From contig OY282383.1 in NCBI GenBank assembly GCA_958295855.1, forward strand, positions 2,832,481-2,896,480: a stretch of 64,000 nucleotides of DNA, given 5' to 3'. The position numbers were made by a program, and so were the translations under genes. The stretch is from an uncultured Poribacteria bacterium. Its GTDB lineage: Bacteria > Poribacteria > WGA-4E > WGA-3G. The notes under the pieces are model-generated. The model did no database searches and had not been told where the DNA came from. It saw nothing but the letters and a program-made list of their open reading frames with translations. Position 1 is the stretch's first letter. Each line of letters opens with the position of its first letter. Shown here in pieces: positions 36,447-45,725 of the stretch.

Positions 36447-37809
36447 TTCGTTGACTTAGCCGATAGGATGCTAAAAGCCGATGAACAGGGTATCCTGGGG
36501 TTCGTGCTTCCTATCACCGTCCTAATCTCTCCCATTTGGCAAGAGGTCCGGAACCTGTGGGCGCGGGCTTATCACGACATGGTGGTTGTCACTATCGCAG
36601 ATGCCAAAACTGAAAACTGTGCTTTTTCTGCAGATACAAAGATGGCAGAGTGTCTTGTTGTTGCCATCAAAGGGAAATCGGAAAATACTGGACGCGGAAC
36701 GTTTGTCTGCCTGCACCGAAGACCGGATAGCCATTTGGAGGCATTGGAGATTGCTAAAAGTATTCAGCGGCTCCAAAATGTCAGACGGTTTGAGGAACCG
36801 CCGATCGGCGGCAATCCTATCAAAATCGGAAATGAGGCGATGGGGTCCGCTTTGAATTGCCCGTTAGCAGCGGCATGGGGAACGACACGCGTTAAGGAGC
36901 TCTCGCTCATTCAGTCGGCATATCATTTAGCAAACGGGCACCTCTGGTTACCGGAGCAGCGCGAACCGCTTGAAATTCCGATGACTGCTGTCGCGGAGAT
37001 AGCCGAAGTCGGTTTTGACAGCAACGCGATTACTGGGAAAAAAAGGTGCATTTGATATAGAAGAGGGATGCACCGATGAAGATGTCTATCCCGGTTTATG
37101 GCATGTCAAATCTGACGCGCAGCGCGCTATGGTAGTTCAACCGGATTGTCATTGCATCATTCGTTCTGATTCTTGGGATAGGGCGCAACGGGTATTGGCA
37201 CGAAATGGGCGAGTCCACCACATGGCAAAGTTACGGTTTAACGCGAATTCGTTAGCAGTTCTCTTCACAGAGCGGCCTGCCATCGGTGTGAATACACTCC
37301 CTAATGTCGTGTTTGACTGCACGTCGCATTTGGGCGAAATACGCCGCAAAAACGCATCCTATGACTATGCCTGGTGCTTGTGGGGCAACTCAACATTGGG
37401 GTTGTTATGCTACTGGATGCATTGTAACAAGCAACACTCGGGCCGAGGTCAGATTCGTCTAAACGCTTTACGCGCAATGCCAACGTTAGACCTCCGTCAG
37501 CTGGACGCAACTGCCTTGCAAAACGCCACGCGCATCTTTGAACAACTGAAAGATAAAAAGATGCTCCCGTTCAATCAGATGGTTGAGGATAAAGTGCGTC
37601 AAGAATTGGATCGGTTACTGTTATCTGAGGTCCTTGGTTTCGGTGAAGAGACGCATCCGGAGGTGCATGCTGGGTTACCCATTCTTCGGGAGTGTTTGTG
37701 CGCGGAGCCGAGCATACACGGAGGCAAGAAGTCTAAGGTTGTGTTGTAGCCGAAACTCTTGTTCTCGGAAATGGGTGGGCAGGCACAACGAAAATATGTA
37801 AACCTTGCG

Positions 37810-37891
37810 TCAGAAACCTCCGACGAGAGCTACAGGGCAGCGCCAGACCTATCTTGCATTCTCATTACTCCGCAAGGAATGACGAAAAAAT
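37810..37891. repeat. Half element upstream of metG
   Basis: Inverse-orientation left half (AACCTCCGACGAGAGC ... CCGCAAGGAATGACGAAAAA). The 303-bp gap 37750-38052 also holds a promoter and the palindrome CCCCTGCAAAGCAGGGG at 37988-38004. Confidence 0.85.
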
Positions 37892-37904
37892 GTCCAAAAA
37901 AACC

Positions 37905-37934
37905 TTGACAAGCAGGTTTTGTTAAGGTTAAAAT
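37905..37934 (+). promoter_or_regulatory. Promoter of metG
   Basis: TTGACA (37905-37910), 18-bp spacer, TAAAAT (37929-37934). The leader of ~110 nt to ATG 38053 carries a repeat palindrome. Confidence 0.65.
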
Positions 37935-38052
37935 AGATTAGAAGAATCCAGACTATGAAAAAGAGAAGTACTCGATAAAGGGCAATACCCCTGCAAAGCA
38001 GGGGCAAATACAACTAGGAACACGAGGAAACTATAAGAGAAAAGGAAATCTG

Positions 38053-39954
38053 ATGAGTGCATTTTACGTCACCACCCCTATCTACTATGTCAACGGTGAA
38101 CCGCACGCAGGAAACGCCTATACCACCATCGCCGCCGATGTCTTAGCGCGCTATCACCGCCTCAAAGGCGCTGAGGTCTTCTTCCTTACCGGCGTTGATG
38201 AACATGCTGCCAATGTGTATAACGCCGCGAAAGAGGACGGGCTCTCACCGCAAGCCTACTGCGATAAGATGGCACCAACATTTATCAAGCTGTGGGAACG
38301 CCTGAACATCTCACACGACATCTTTTTCCGTACAACAAGCGATATGCACAAGCGCGGCGCGCAGAAATTTCTCAATGCACTCTATGCTAACGGTGATGTT
38401 TATAAAGGCATGTACGAGGGGCATTACTGTCTCTCATGCGAAGAGTTCTTTCCAGAAAAAGAATTAACAGGCGAAAAAATCTGCCCTATTCATCAATTGC
38501 CCCTGCAATGGTTGGAAGAGGAGAACTATTTCTTTCGACTCTCCAAGTATCAAGATCGTTTACTAGCACATATCCACGAGAATCCGGATTTCGTCTATCC
38601 TGCGGCTCGGCGCAATGAGTTATTACACTTTCTGGAATCTGGGTTACAAGATGTGAGTATTTCCCGTGCCTCCCTCTCATGGGGAATTCCGTTCCCCTTC
38701 GATGCGGCGCATATCATCTACATCTGGATAGAGGCTTTGAGTAACTATATTACTGCACTCGATTATGAAACAGAGAGCGAGCGTTACCAAACCTTTTGGC
38801 CCGCCGATGTTCACATGATGGGAAAAGACATCACCCGTTTTCACGCCCTGCTTTGGCCAGCAATGTTGATGGCTGCGAACTTACCACTTCCCAAGCAGGT
38901 TGTCGGGCACGGCTGGTTGACGAAGGATGGCGAGGCGTTGAGTAAAACGCGCGGTATCTTCATCGATATGGACGCAGACATCGCGACTTATGGGGTTGAT
39001 GCGTTCCGTTATTATCTCCTGCGTGAGTTTAGTTTCGGCAACGATGGCGATTACCGTCCTACTCGCTTGCACGCCCGTTACAACGCCGATCTCGCGAATG
39101 ACCTCGGTAACCTGCTCAATCGCGTCCTCGGTTTGCTCAACAAAAACTTTGAACAAATTCCAGCACCGACGACACCGGGTGAATTTGACGACGAAATCAG
39201 GGCGATGGCGCAAACCACGATTGACCAATTAGACGCGCACATAGCGGCGTTCGCTTATGACAGCGCGTTGGAGGCTATCTGGAAATTTGTGCGGCGCATC
39301 AACCGTTATGTGCAACAAACCCAGGTTTGGACGCTCGCGAAGCCTGATACGAAACCGAGAATGGGCACTATCCTCTACAATAGCTTAGAGGCGTTGCGTC
39401 TCATCTCAGTCCTGATTTCACCATTTATCCCGGACACCGCTGAGAAAATTCAGAAGCAAATCGGGTTGGAGGAATTCGATACCGTTACAGAGTGGGGACA
39501 TTTACCTACAGACATGACAGTCAGCAGAGGTGAACCAATTTTTCCGCGCGTGGAGACGCAAAAGCGGAAGCGCAAACAGGCGAAACCAAAAGGGGCAGAT
39601 GCGCTGAAGCAGAAGGCGGAAAAGAAAACGAGCCCCCTTGTCTCCTTTGCCGATTTCCAAAAACTAGATTTGCGAGTGGCGCGCATCCTCTCCGCCGAAC
39701 CCATTCAAGGGGCTGACCGGCTCCTGAAATTGCAGGTAGACCTCGGGACCGAAAAACGACACCTGGTCGCGGGAATTGCTGAGCACTATGCGCCGGATAC
39801 CTTGATTGGGAAACAGGTAATTGTGGTAGCGAATTTAGAACCCGCCACGATTCGAAACGTTGAATCGCAGGGGATGATTCTCGCGGCGAGTGGTGAATCC
39901 GTCGTATTGGCAACCCCTGAAGCGGATGTCCCCCTCGGCACACAGGTGCGTTAA
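38053..39954 (+). CDS. metG: Methionyl-tRNA synthetase
   Basis: Charges tRNA-Met with methionine. 633 aa. The HIGH motif appears as HAGN (residues 18-21) after TTPIYYVNG. The KMSKS loop appears as LSKTR (296-300). A CLSCEEFF...CPIH segment marks the connective-peptide zinc knuckle. The anticodon-binding helical domain follows. The C-terminal ~110 residues (FADFQKLDLRVARILSAEPI) are the tRNA-binding EMAP/Trbp111-type domain, joined by a Lys-rich linker (KRKRKQAKPKGADALKQKAE). No interruption by repeats. Confidence 0.97.
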   Translation: MSAFYVTTPIYYVNGEPHAGNAYTTIAADVLARYHRLKGAEVFFLTGVDEHAANVYNAAKEDGLSPQAYCDKMAPTFIKLWERLNISHDIFFRTTSDMHKRGAQKFLNALYANGDVYKGMYEGHYCLSCEEFFPEKELTGEKICPIHQLPLQWLEEENYFFRLSKYQDRLLAHIHENPDFVYPAARRNELLHFLESGLQDVSISRASLSWGIPFPFDAAHIIYIWIEALSNYITALDYETESERYQTFWPADVHMMGKDITRFHALLWPAMLMAANLPLPKQVVGHGWLTKDGEALSKTRGIFIDMDADIATYGVDAFRYYLLREFSFGNDGDYRPTRLHARYNADLANDLGNLLNRVLGLLNKNFEQIPAPTTPGEFDDEIRAMAQTTIDQLDAHIAAFAYDSALEAIWKFVRRINRYVQQTQVWTLAKPDTKPRMGTILYNSLEALRLISVLISPFIPDTAEKIQKQIGLEEFDTVTEWGHLPTDMTVSRGEPIFPRVETQKRKRKQAKPKGADALKQKAEKKTSPLVSFADFQKLDLRVARILSAEPIQGADRLLKLQVDLGTEKRHLVAGIAEHYAPDTLIGKQVIVVANLEPATIRNVESQGMILAASGESVVLATPEADVPLGTQVR

Positions 39955-40273
39955 AGTAGCAAGCACACGCCGTGGGTTTCCGTATACAGCAGGATTAACT
40001 AAGCTAGCTTCTATGCGTTAATTCGTAAGAAATACGCTCGAACCAAGTTGTGAGTGATTAGCGAACAACTTTTGCGGCGTATTTCGCCCAAGTTGTGAAT
40101 TTTAGGGTGAAGAGGGTAATGCCCTGCTTTGCAGGGAATCACCCTTCCTCCCGCTTTGCGGGGCATTACCCTAATGAACAACTTTTTTATTTCTTACTTA
40201 TGCGACGTGCATTTTTATTTCTTACATTAAAGAAACCCGAGCAGAAACCCAATTAACGAAAAAGTGAAAAAAG
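39955..40273. repeat. Repeat-filled intergenic region between metG and the addB-like gene
   Basis: No gene is seen. It contains AAGTTGT...ACAACTT hairpins near 40052-40110, CCCTGCTTTGCAGGG and CCCGCTTTGCGGGG hairpins (40120-40165), inverse copies of the TAAGAAATAAAAAAGTTGTT motif that forms the array at 44627, and the terminal part of the TIR element (CCAATTAACGAAAAA, ending ~40264). Confidence 0.75.
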
Positions 40274-43200
40274 ATGCAAAACATAGAAAACACACTGAAA
40301 ACCCGCATTGAGAACGACAACGCAGAAACGTTTGTTGTCATCGTGCCTAATGAGGCAGCGCGTTTAAAACGCCAGCGCGAATTGATCGCATATCATCCAC
40401 GCCGGGCAGTCGCGAATTTGCGCGTACATACCCTACAGAGATTCGTGAAAAGGCTCTATGCCGAATTGCGCCCAAAGCGACAGAACATCTCGCAAGGGCT
40501 TCAGACACTGTGGCTTCACCAAATTGTTGACGCGAGGACAAGCAATTCTGAATCCTATACCTATCAAACGTTTCGCCCTGTGCCTGATATTCCCGTTCCA
40601 GATAGCACGCTCTCACTCATTGTCAGCACAATTAACCAGCTTCGAGAACGCAACGAGGCATCCAGTCATTTTGCAGCACGGAGATGGGCACCTGATTCAA
40701 ACCTCGGGGATCTGACACGCATTTATCAGGCTTATGAGAAGAAACTTGGTGAACGGTGGATAGATGGAAATGGGGAGCACCTATTGCTTGCCAACGGTTT
40801 CAAGGCACAGCTAATGCAGAAAGCTTTTCCCAAGGTGAATCTTGTCGTTTTTGAAGGATTCGTTTTGCTTTCCCCAGCCGATATCGAAATTTTGAAACAC
40901 ATGGCAGCACAGGGGTTAGAGATGTGGTTCCGCACCGACTATGTTGAAGAGAATCCTGCACTCTTTAAGCATGTTGGCAAGCTTGTCGAAGAATTGAGCA
41001 GAGCTGGCATCCAGACTGAGACTGATTACCAACGGGATACAGCCCTACATGAGCATGTTTCGCTCAACCTTTTTCACAACAAAGATAATACCCCTGCAAA
41101 GCAGGGGCAAATACAACAAAATCCTGTAGGTGCAGAGGGGTACTACCCCTGCAAAGCAGGGGTGATACCCTTTTGCGCCGATTCCACTGCTGATGCAACA
41201 AGTGAAATCAAACTGTTGAAACCTGCAGACCGGTCCGAAGAAGTAGAGCAGATAGCTCACCAGATCCAACAACACGTTTCACGTGGCGACTGCAAACTGA
41301 GCGACATCTGCGTTACCTATCACAATCTAAGCCAGTATCAACAACGCATCGCTGAGATTTTTCCTGCTTACGGCATCCCCTATACATATTTAGAAGGCGT
41401 GTCACTGGCGAAGTCAGAGGTCGTTAAGGCAATTTTTTCCCGCCTTTCATCAAATGACGCATCCCCGGTGAGCCCCTATTTTTCCGATGGCGATACAAAG
41501 ATAACACCTCTGCAAAGCAGGGGAAAATACCACGCATCCACTCCTGTGGATGTGCCAGAATCCTGTGCTTCAGAGAATGCTGTATCGTTCTCGCTGACAG
41601 ACCTCTTGCACCCTGATGAATTTCAGAAATATATTGACAGTTTACTCAAAAACGGCAGGGTCAGCCATCAGATTCTCAACCCGATGCTACGGAAAAATAG
41701 AGCACTTGTTGAAGACGAAATAGGGGCGTATCACCAATTCAACATAAGCGTCCGTGAGCTCTGCAATGCTTTAAAAGAGACAGGAAATGAGAAACAGTCG
41801 CTGCGTAAATACATTGAACAACTCCGGTTCATCGTAAACCATACAACGTATCAGCACATGGTGGAGTCGACACGAGACAGCGTGACGATTCTTCAACCTG
41901 CCCAACTGAGGAGCCTTGATTTTGATACTGTCTTTTTAGGAGACTTCGTTGATGGGAGCTTTCCGGCGAATTTTCGTCCGGATGCCCTGCTCCCAGAAGG
42001 GCTCTATCGGGACGAATCGGAACAACTGCGCGATAATCGGTTTCTGTTCTATAAAGTGCTCAAATCTTTTCGGAAACGGCTCTATCTTGTTGTCCCGAAA
42101 CGTGAAGGTGAATCCGATCTCCTGCCCTCCCCCTTTCTGGCGAGTTTGGAGGCAGTAGCCACTATTGATTCGTGTGAAATTCAGAATCCTGCACGCGTCA
42201 GTCCAGCAGGTTTCCTCAGTGCGTACGGCAATTATCTGTGGGAAATGGACACCCCATCCGATAATAGTTTCCCTTCCCCATACAAAGAGAATACCCCTGC
42301 AAAGCAGGGGCAAATACCACTGGCGGACATGCAGCCGCTAATAAAGCATGTCGTCTTAGTTGAAAAAAGCCGTGAAACAACACATGCCCGTTTGGAGTAT
42401 GAAGGAAAATTAACAGCCGGGCATCTCTCTGAAGCAAGCCGAGAGCAATTAGAAAGTTTGCGGGATAAAACCCATTCTGTTACAAGATTGGAAACTTATG
42501 CGAGGTGTCCATTTCAGTATTTTGGAGCCCACGTCCTACAACTCGGCACGAAAGAGGACGATGAAGAGGAAGGAGTATCCAACCTTGAAAGAGGTGGATT
42601 AGTTCATAAGATTCTCTTCAAATTCTATGACAGGCGCAGGGAACAACCCGCTATTAATCAATGCGACGAAACCGGCTTTGAAGAGGCGAAACAGCTGTTA
42701 TCTACTGTCATGGATGAATTGCTAACTGATACTGGCTCGGATAATCTCTTTAGGGAGGTAGATAAGGACCGGTTAAGAGTTACGCTGAACAAGTGGCTTG
42801 AGGTAGAGCGGGCATACGATGTAACCACCACGCCGCACGACTTTGAAGTCAGCGTTGGGCACAGCGATGGCGTAACCGGCTCAGTGCTCAGCCGCCCTGA
42901 ACCTATCTGCATCGGTGGCGTGCGCCTCAATGCAAAGATTGACCGCATTGATGTAGGCGAAGGCGTTTTTAATGTCATTGATTACAAAACTGGAAGCACA
43001 GTGCCCAAAATGCCAGCTATCCTTGAAGGACACGCGCTTCAACTCCCCATCTACCTTGAAATTGCGAAGAAATTGCTGGGGGCAGGATACGAACCCGCGG
43101 CGGGTTTGTATCATAAGCTCAGGTTGAACGAATGCAAAATTGAACTCGGTATCGGAGCGGAGGCTTATAGAGGAAACACCTACATGCTGCCGACAAAGAC

Positions 43201-43453
43201 GCAGCAGATGGTGCCCGATGAAACCTTCGGTACTGTAATACATCGCGTAAGTGGCTATGTTGCACAGTATGTTAACAGGATAAGCAAGGGCAAATTTCCC
43301 CTCATCACGCGCGTTGAAGCGTTTGTAGATTCAGAGGAGGAAGGCGAGCTCCCGCTAACCCCGCGAAATAGAACGGCTCCCTGTAACTATTGTACCTACA
43401 AACGGATGTGTCGTGTCGGCGCAGTGCATGAAGGGACAGGGACAGTTGAATAG
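40274..43453 (+). CDS. AddB-like helicase/nuclease family protein with PD-(D/E)XK domain and Fe-S staple
   Basis: 1059 aa, resembling the AddB/RexB subunit of recombination nucleases. The N-terminus (FVVIVPNEAARLKRQREL) is an AddB-like degenerate helicase region. The C-terminal nuclease domain has IDRIDVGEGVFNVIDYKTG with D903 and K905. Cys residues C745 (YARCPFQYFG) and C1037, C1040, C1046 (CNYCTYKRMC) form the four-Cys [4Fe-4S] staple of AddB-type nucleases. Four palindromic repeats are read in frame within the gene (41091, 41146, 41507, 42294), adding peptides such as NTPAKQGQI. No addA lies beside it. It could be a standalone PD-(D/E)XK family protein instead. Confidence 0.82.
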   Translation: MQNIENTLKTRIENDNAETFVVIVPNEAARLKRQRELIAYHPRRAVANLRVHTLQRFVKRLYAELRPKRQNISQGLQTLWLHQIVDARTSNSESYTYQTFRPVPDIPVPDSTLSLIVSTINQLRERNEASSHFAARRWAPDSNLGDLTRIYQAYEKKLGERWIDGNGEHLLLANGFKAQLMQKAFPKVNLVVFEGFVLLSPADIEILKHMAAQGLEMWFRTDYVEENPALFKHVGKLVEELSRAGIQTETDYQRDTALHEHVSLNLFHNKDNTPAKQGQIQQNPVGAEGYYPCKAGVIPFCADSTADATSEIKLLKPADRSEEVEQIAHQIQQHVSRGDCKLSDICVTYHNLSQYQQRIAEIFPAYGIPYTYLEGVSLAKSEVVKAIFSRLSSNDASPVSPYFSDGDTKITPLQSRGKYHASTPVDVPESCASENAVSFSLTDLLHPDEFQKYIDSLLKNGRVSHQILNPMLRKNRALVEDEIGAYHQFNISVRELCNALKETGNEKQSLRKYIEQLRFIVNHTTYQHMVESTRDSVTILQPAQLRSLDFDTVFLGDFVDGSFPANFRPDALLPEGLYRDESEQLRDNRFLFYKVLKSFRKRLYLVVPKREGESDLLPSPFLASLEAVATIDSCEIQNPARVSPAGFLSAYGNYLWEMDTPSDNSFPSPYKENTPAKQGQIPLADMQPLIKHVVLVEKSRETTHARLEYEGKLTAGHLSEASREQLESLRDKTHSVTRLETYARCPFQYFGAHVLQLGTKEDDEEEGVSNLERGGLVHKILFKFYDRRREQPAINQCDETGFEEAKQLLSTVMDELLTDTGSDNLFREVDKDRLRVTLNKWLEVERAYDVTTTPHDFEVSVGHSDGVTGSVLSRPEPICIGGVRLNAKIDRIDVGEGVFNVIDYKTGSTVPKMPAILEGHALQLPIYLEIAKKLLGAGYEPAAGLYHKLRLNECKIELGIGAEAYRGNTYMLPTKTQQMVPDETFGTVIHRVSGYVAQYVNRISKGKFPLITRVEAFVDSEEEGELPLTPRNRTAPCNYCTYKRMCRVGAVHEGTGTVE
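41091..41162. repeat. Two in-frame palindromes in the addB-like gene
   Basis: CCCCTGCAAAGCAGGGG at 41091-41107 and again at 41146-41162, read in two different frames (TPAKQGQI and YPCKAGV). Both leave the gene open. Confidence 0.92.
41507..41523. repeat. Third in-frame palindrome, one mismatch
   Basis: CCTCTGCAAAGCAGGGG, read as TPLQSRGKY. The single base change from the family consensus slightly weakens the stem. Confidence 0.85.
42294..42310. repeat. Fourth in-frame palindrome in the addB-like gene
   Basis: CCCCTGCAAAGCAGGGG, read as NTPAKQGQI, the same peptide and frame as the first copy. Confidence 0.92.
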
Positions 43454-43533
43454 GACTCTTGCGTCCTCGCCGCTACGAGGGCGCGCGGCGCACGCTGGTG
43501 TCGTCCTTACATGAGAGAAGAAATAAAAATTTC

Positions 43534-43562
43534 TTGCGTAATTAATCGAAAGCTGCTATACT
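43534..43562 (+). promoter_or_regulatory. Promoter upstream of superoxide dismutase
   Basis: TTGCGT, 17-bp spacer, TATACT. The leader to ATG 43826 is ~255 nt and contains the palindrome CCCCTGCAAAGCAGGGG (43655-43671) and a GTCACGCATT hairpin (~43762). No gene is seen in 43454-43825. Confidence 0.5.
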
Positions 43563-43825
43563 TTACTTGTACCCCTCGGAAACGGGTGGGTGGGCATTGC
43601 AGTTTTTTAAATTCGCAGAGAATGCACTTCGCATTTGGGCGCAGTGGTATATTACCCCTGCAAAGCAGGGGAAACCGATACCATTACGCCGCAAAAACGT
43701 ATAGTTTAATCAGAAACTCGGTTTGCACAAGCGGCACACTGAGCGATGTGAACAAGGTTTAGTCACGCATTGAAAATGCGTGGCGAAACTTCACGGACGA
43801 AAAAACTTAGGAGGCTATATTTAAA

Positions 43826-44431
43826 ATGGCACACACATTACCAGCACTGCCTTATGCGCACGATGCTTTGGAACCTTACATTGATACCCAAACGATGGAA
43901 ATTCATCACGGCAAACACCACCAAGGCTATGTCACGAATCTCAACGCCGCGTTAGAGGGCTTGGGTGCGGTTGCCGACATGGATATTCACGAATTGCTCA
44001 GCAACATTGAGCAGGTGCCTGAAGACAAGCGTCAAGCCGTTATCAACAACGGCGGCGGACACGCCAATCATTCGCTCTTCTGGTCGATTATGAGCCCCAA
44101 CGGCGGTGAACTCGGTGGCGAAATCGCAGCCGCGATAGCCTCCACGTTTGGTTCGCTTGATGCGGCAAAAGAACAGTTTGTCACAGCAGCGACGACACGC
44201 TTCGGCTCTGGCTGGGCATGGCTTGTCCTCGGCGACAACGGCTTGGAGATTTACTCCACGGCGAATCAGGACAGCCCGATAATGCAGGGACATACCCCGC
44301 TTCTCGGTATTGATGTCTGGGAGCATGCCTACTATCTGAATTACCAAAACCGCCGTCCGGATTACGTTGAGGCGTGGACAAACGTCATCAACTGGACCCG
44401 GGTCAACGAGTTGTACGTGGCGCATGCCTAA
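43826..44431 (+). CDS. Fe/Mn superoxide dismutase
   Basis: Converts superoxide to oxygen and hydrogen peroxide. 201 aa. Metal ligands are in the expected places: H27 (HHGKHHQGY), H82 (GHANHSLFW), D163 and H167 (DVWEHAYYL). GHANHSLFW and the Gly-rich sequence after it resemble Mn-type enzymes, but metal choice cannot be fixed from sequence. No signal peptide, so cytoplasmic. ATG 43826 has SD AGGAGG. A strong terminator hairpin follows. Confidence 0.96.
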   Translation: MAHTLPALPYAHDALEPYIDTQTMEIHHGKHHQGYVTNLNAALEGLGAVADMDIHELLSNIEQVPEDKRQAVINNGGGHANHSLFWSIMSPNGGELGGEIAAAIASTFGSLDAAKEQFVTAATTRFGSGWAWLVLGDNGLEIYSTANQDSPIMQGHTPLLGIDVWEHAYYLNYQNRRPDYVEAWTNVINWTRVNELYVAHA

Positions 44432-44471
44432 CTTTCTATAGTACGTTTCGGACACCTACAAGCTACACCGG

Positions 44472-44505
44472 ATGATATGAAAAATCGGTGGATTTTTCAT
44501 ATCAT
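44472..44505 (+). terminator. Terminator hairpin of the superoxide dismutase gene
   Basis: Perfect 15-bp stem ATGATATGAAAAATC/GATTTTTCATATCAT with loop GGTG, followed by TTTGGTTTGG, 40 bp after the stop codon. Confidence 0.75.
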
Positions 44506-44626
44506 TTTGGTTTGGTAGGGGCAGGCGCGACGATGGATTTGAGCTCTCTCAGCTCGAAGCCGGTTCCAAACCTGCCCCCTACTTCTTGAATTGTAAGCGC
44601 AGAGCCCCGTCTCTGCTTGCATTCAT

Positions 44627-44831
44627 AATGTAAGAAATAAAAAAGTTGTTTGCTAGTCGCGCACAACAATGTAAGAAATAAAAAAGTTGTTTGCTAGTCG
44701 CGCACAACAATGTAAGAAATAAAAAAGTTGTTTGCTAGTCGCGCACAACAATGTAAGAAATAAAAAAGTTGTTTGCTAGTCGCGCACAACAATGTAAGAA
44801 ATAAAAAAGTTGTTTGCTAGTCGCGCACAAC
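44627..44831. repeat. Five perfect 41-bp tandem repeats upstream of the metal-efflux cluster
   Basis: Units start at 44627, 44668, 44709, 44750 and 44791, apparently identical: AATGTAAGAAATAAAAAAG followed by TTGTTTGCTAGTCGCGCACAAC. GTTGT/ACAAC arms can pair within a unit. There are no spacers, so it is not CRISPR. The last unit ends 19 bp before the GTG of the next gene. Diverged single copies occur around 40050-40240. The rest of the gap 44432-44850 holds the terminator and a GGGGCAGG-type repeat. Confidence 0.93.
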
Positions 44832-44850
44832 TTGGTATAAGGAATTTCTT

Positions 44851-45288
44851 GTGAACAGAAAAAAGTGCACTGCCATTCTTTTGATTTGGCTACTTATTTA
44901 TCTTATCATAGTTCCGATGCCGCTGTCCAACTATGTACTGTGCATCGGTGCAGATGGGCACGTCGAATTTGAAGTCGCAGCCAATGGACAATGCACCGAC
45001 GCGCACACTTTTGACTCGGAGCACGCAGCGGTGATGTTCACTGCAGCCGCGCCGGAAGCAGACCATTGCGGTTCGTGCATCGATCTCGCTATCTTTGCCG
45101 CCTTAGACACCCAACCATATCTCATTCCTGCCAAGAATGGGTCAATACACCCCTCAGTTTCTGTAGTCGCGCTCGTGCCCCATCAGCCGCGCGTCTCTAC
45201 AATTCCAATCTTTACCCCTCTTTTCGGCTCCCCGCCGTTAATCAATCCAACCCTCAGGTCCCTTCGTACCGTTACACTCCTCATTTAA
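44851..45288 (+). CDS. Small exported Cys/His-containing protein at the head of the metal-efflux cluster
   Basis: 145 aa from GTG 44851 (SD AAGGAA). The N-terminus has a signal or anchor segment (AILLIWLLIYLIIVPMPLSNYVLC). The mature part has paired residues suited to metal binding (CIGADGH, QCTDAHTF, EADHCGSCID) and a Pro-rich tail. It sits ahead of the CzcC-CzcB-CzcA genes on the same strand, separated by an element copy. A periplasmic metal-binding or sensing role fits the context but is inference; no family is recognised. Confidence 0.65.
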   Translation: MNRKKCTAILLIWLLIYLIIVPMPLSNYVLCIGADGHVEFEVAANGQCTDAHTFDSEHAAVMFTAAAPEADHCGSCIDLAIFAALDTQPYLIPAKNGSIHPSVSVVALVPHQPRVSTIPIFTPLFGSPPLINPTLRSLRTVTLLI

Positions 45289-45401
45289 ACAAGCACCCCA
45301 TAGTTATTTACGTGCAGATTGCATGGTGCGCCGCTTAGCGTTGACTCGCGTGGATGTGCGTTTGTTTCAACTGCGCGTCGTTTATTTATAGGCGTACCCG
45401 A

Positions 45402-45641
45402 TTTTTTGTCATTCCTTGCGGTTTTTCGTTATTCCTTGCGGTTTTTCGTTGTTCCTTGCGGAGAATTGAGAATGCAAGATAGGTACAGCAATGCACTCTA
45501 GATCTCGTCAGAGGTTTTTTACGCAATCTTAATTAGCATCAGAGCGCCTACAACAGATAAGAAACCCGATTTTGAGCAGCTTCTTCCCCCGCTTTGCGGG
45601 GAAAAAGCAATCAACGGAAAAACCGGAGCAGAAACTGAATT
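45402..45641. repeat. Left arm of a ~240-bp inverted repeat flanking czcC and czcB
   Basis: An element of the TTTTTCGTCATTCC family with the first 20 bp triplicated (CATTCCTTGCGGTTTTTCGT type units). It matches the reverse complement of 49193-49422 closely except around the central hairpin (CCCCGCTTTGCGGGG here). It fills most of the gap 45289-45725. Confidence 0.92.
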
Positions 45642-45725
45642 GACGAAAGATTTCGTTGGAGGTTTTTGATGCATTAATGAACGCTCAATTTATTGGCCTA
45701 TTCCACTTGGAGGAGAATATTACGT

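Larger units (their letters stand above)
34425..37749 (+). pseudogene. Broken type IIG-like restriction-methylase gene (N6-adenine, gamma class)
   Basis: Five consecutive reading-frame pieces make one protein of ~1000 aa. Piece 1 (34425-35120) has a PD-(D/E)XK-like nuclease: D41 in RPDLTV and E55-V-K57 in VVIEVKID. Piece 2 (35110-35775) has SAM motif I FACGTG (35605-35622). Piece 3 (~35917-36347) has the catalytic NPPF (36156-36167). Pieces 4 and 5 (~36441-37055 and ~37015-37749) hold the C-terminal recognition part. Three repeat insertions (35061-35144, 35751-35916, 36289-36446) and a frameshift in an A7 run near 37039 separate them. Protein sequence resumes almost where it stopped at each insertion, so the insertions are recent. 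ATG 34425 has SD GGAG. A functional enzyme is unlikely; peptides may still be made. Confidence 0.88.

Noticed and set aside
44627..44831. CRISPR-like array of five 41-bp repeats
   Set aside because: Units are directly adjacent with no variable spacers, so this is a simple tandem repeat.
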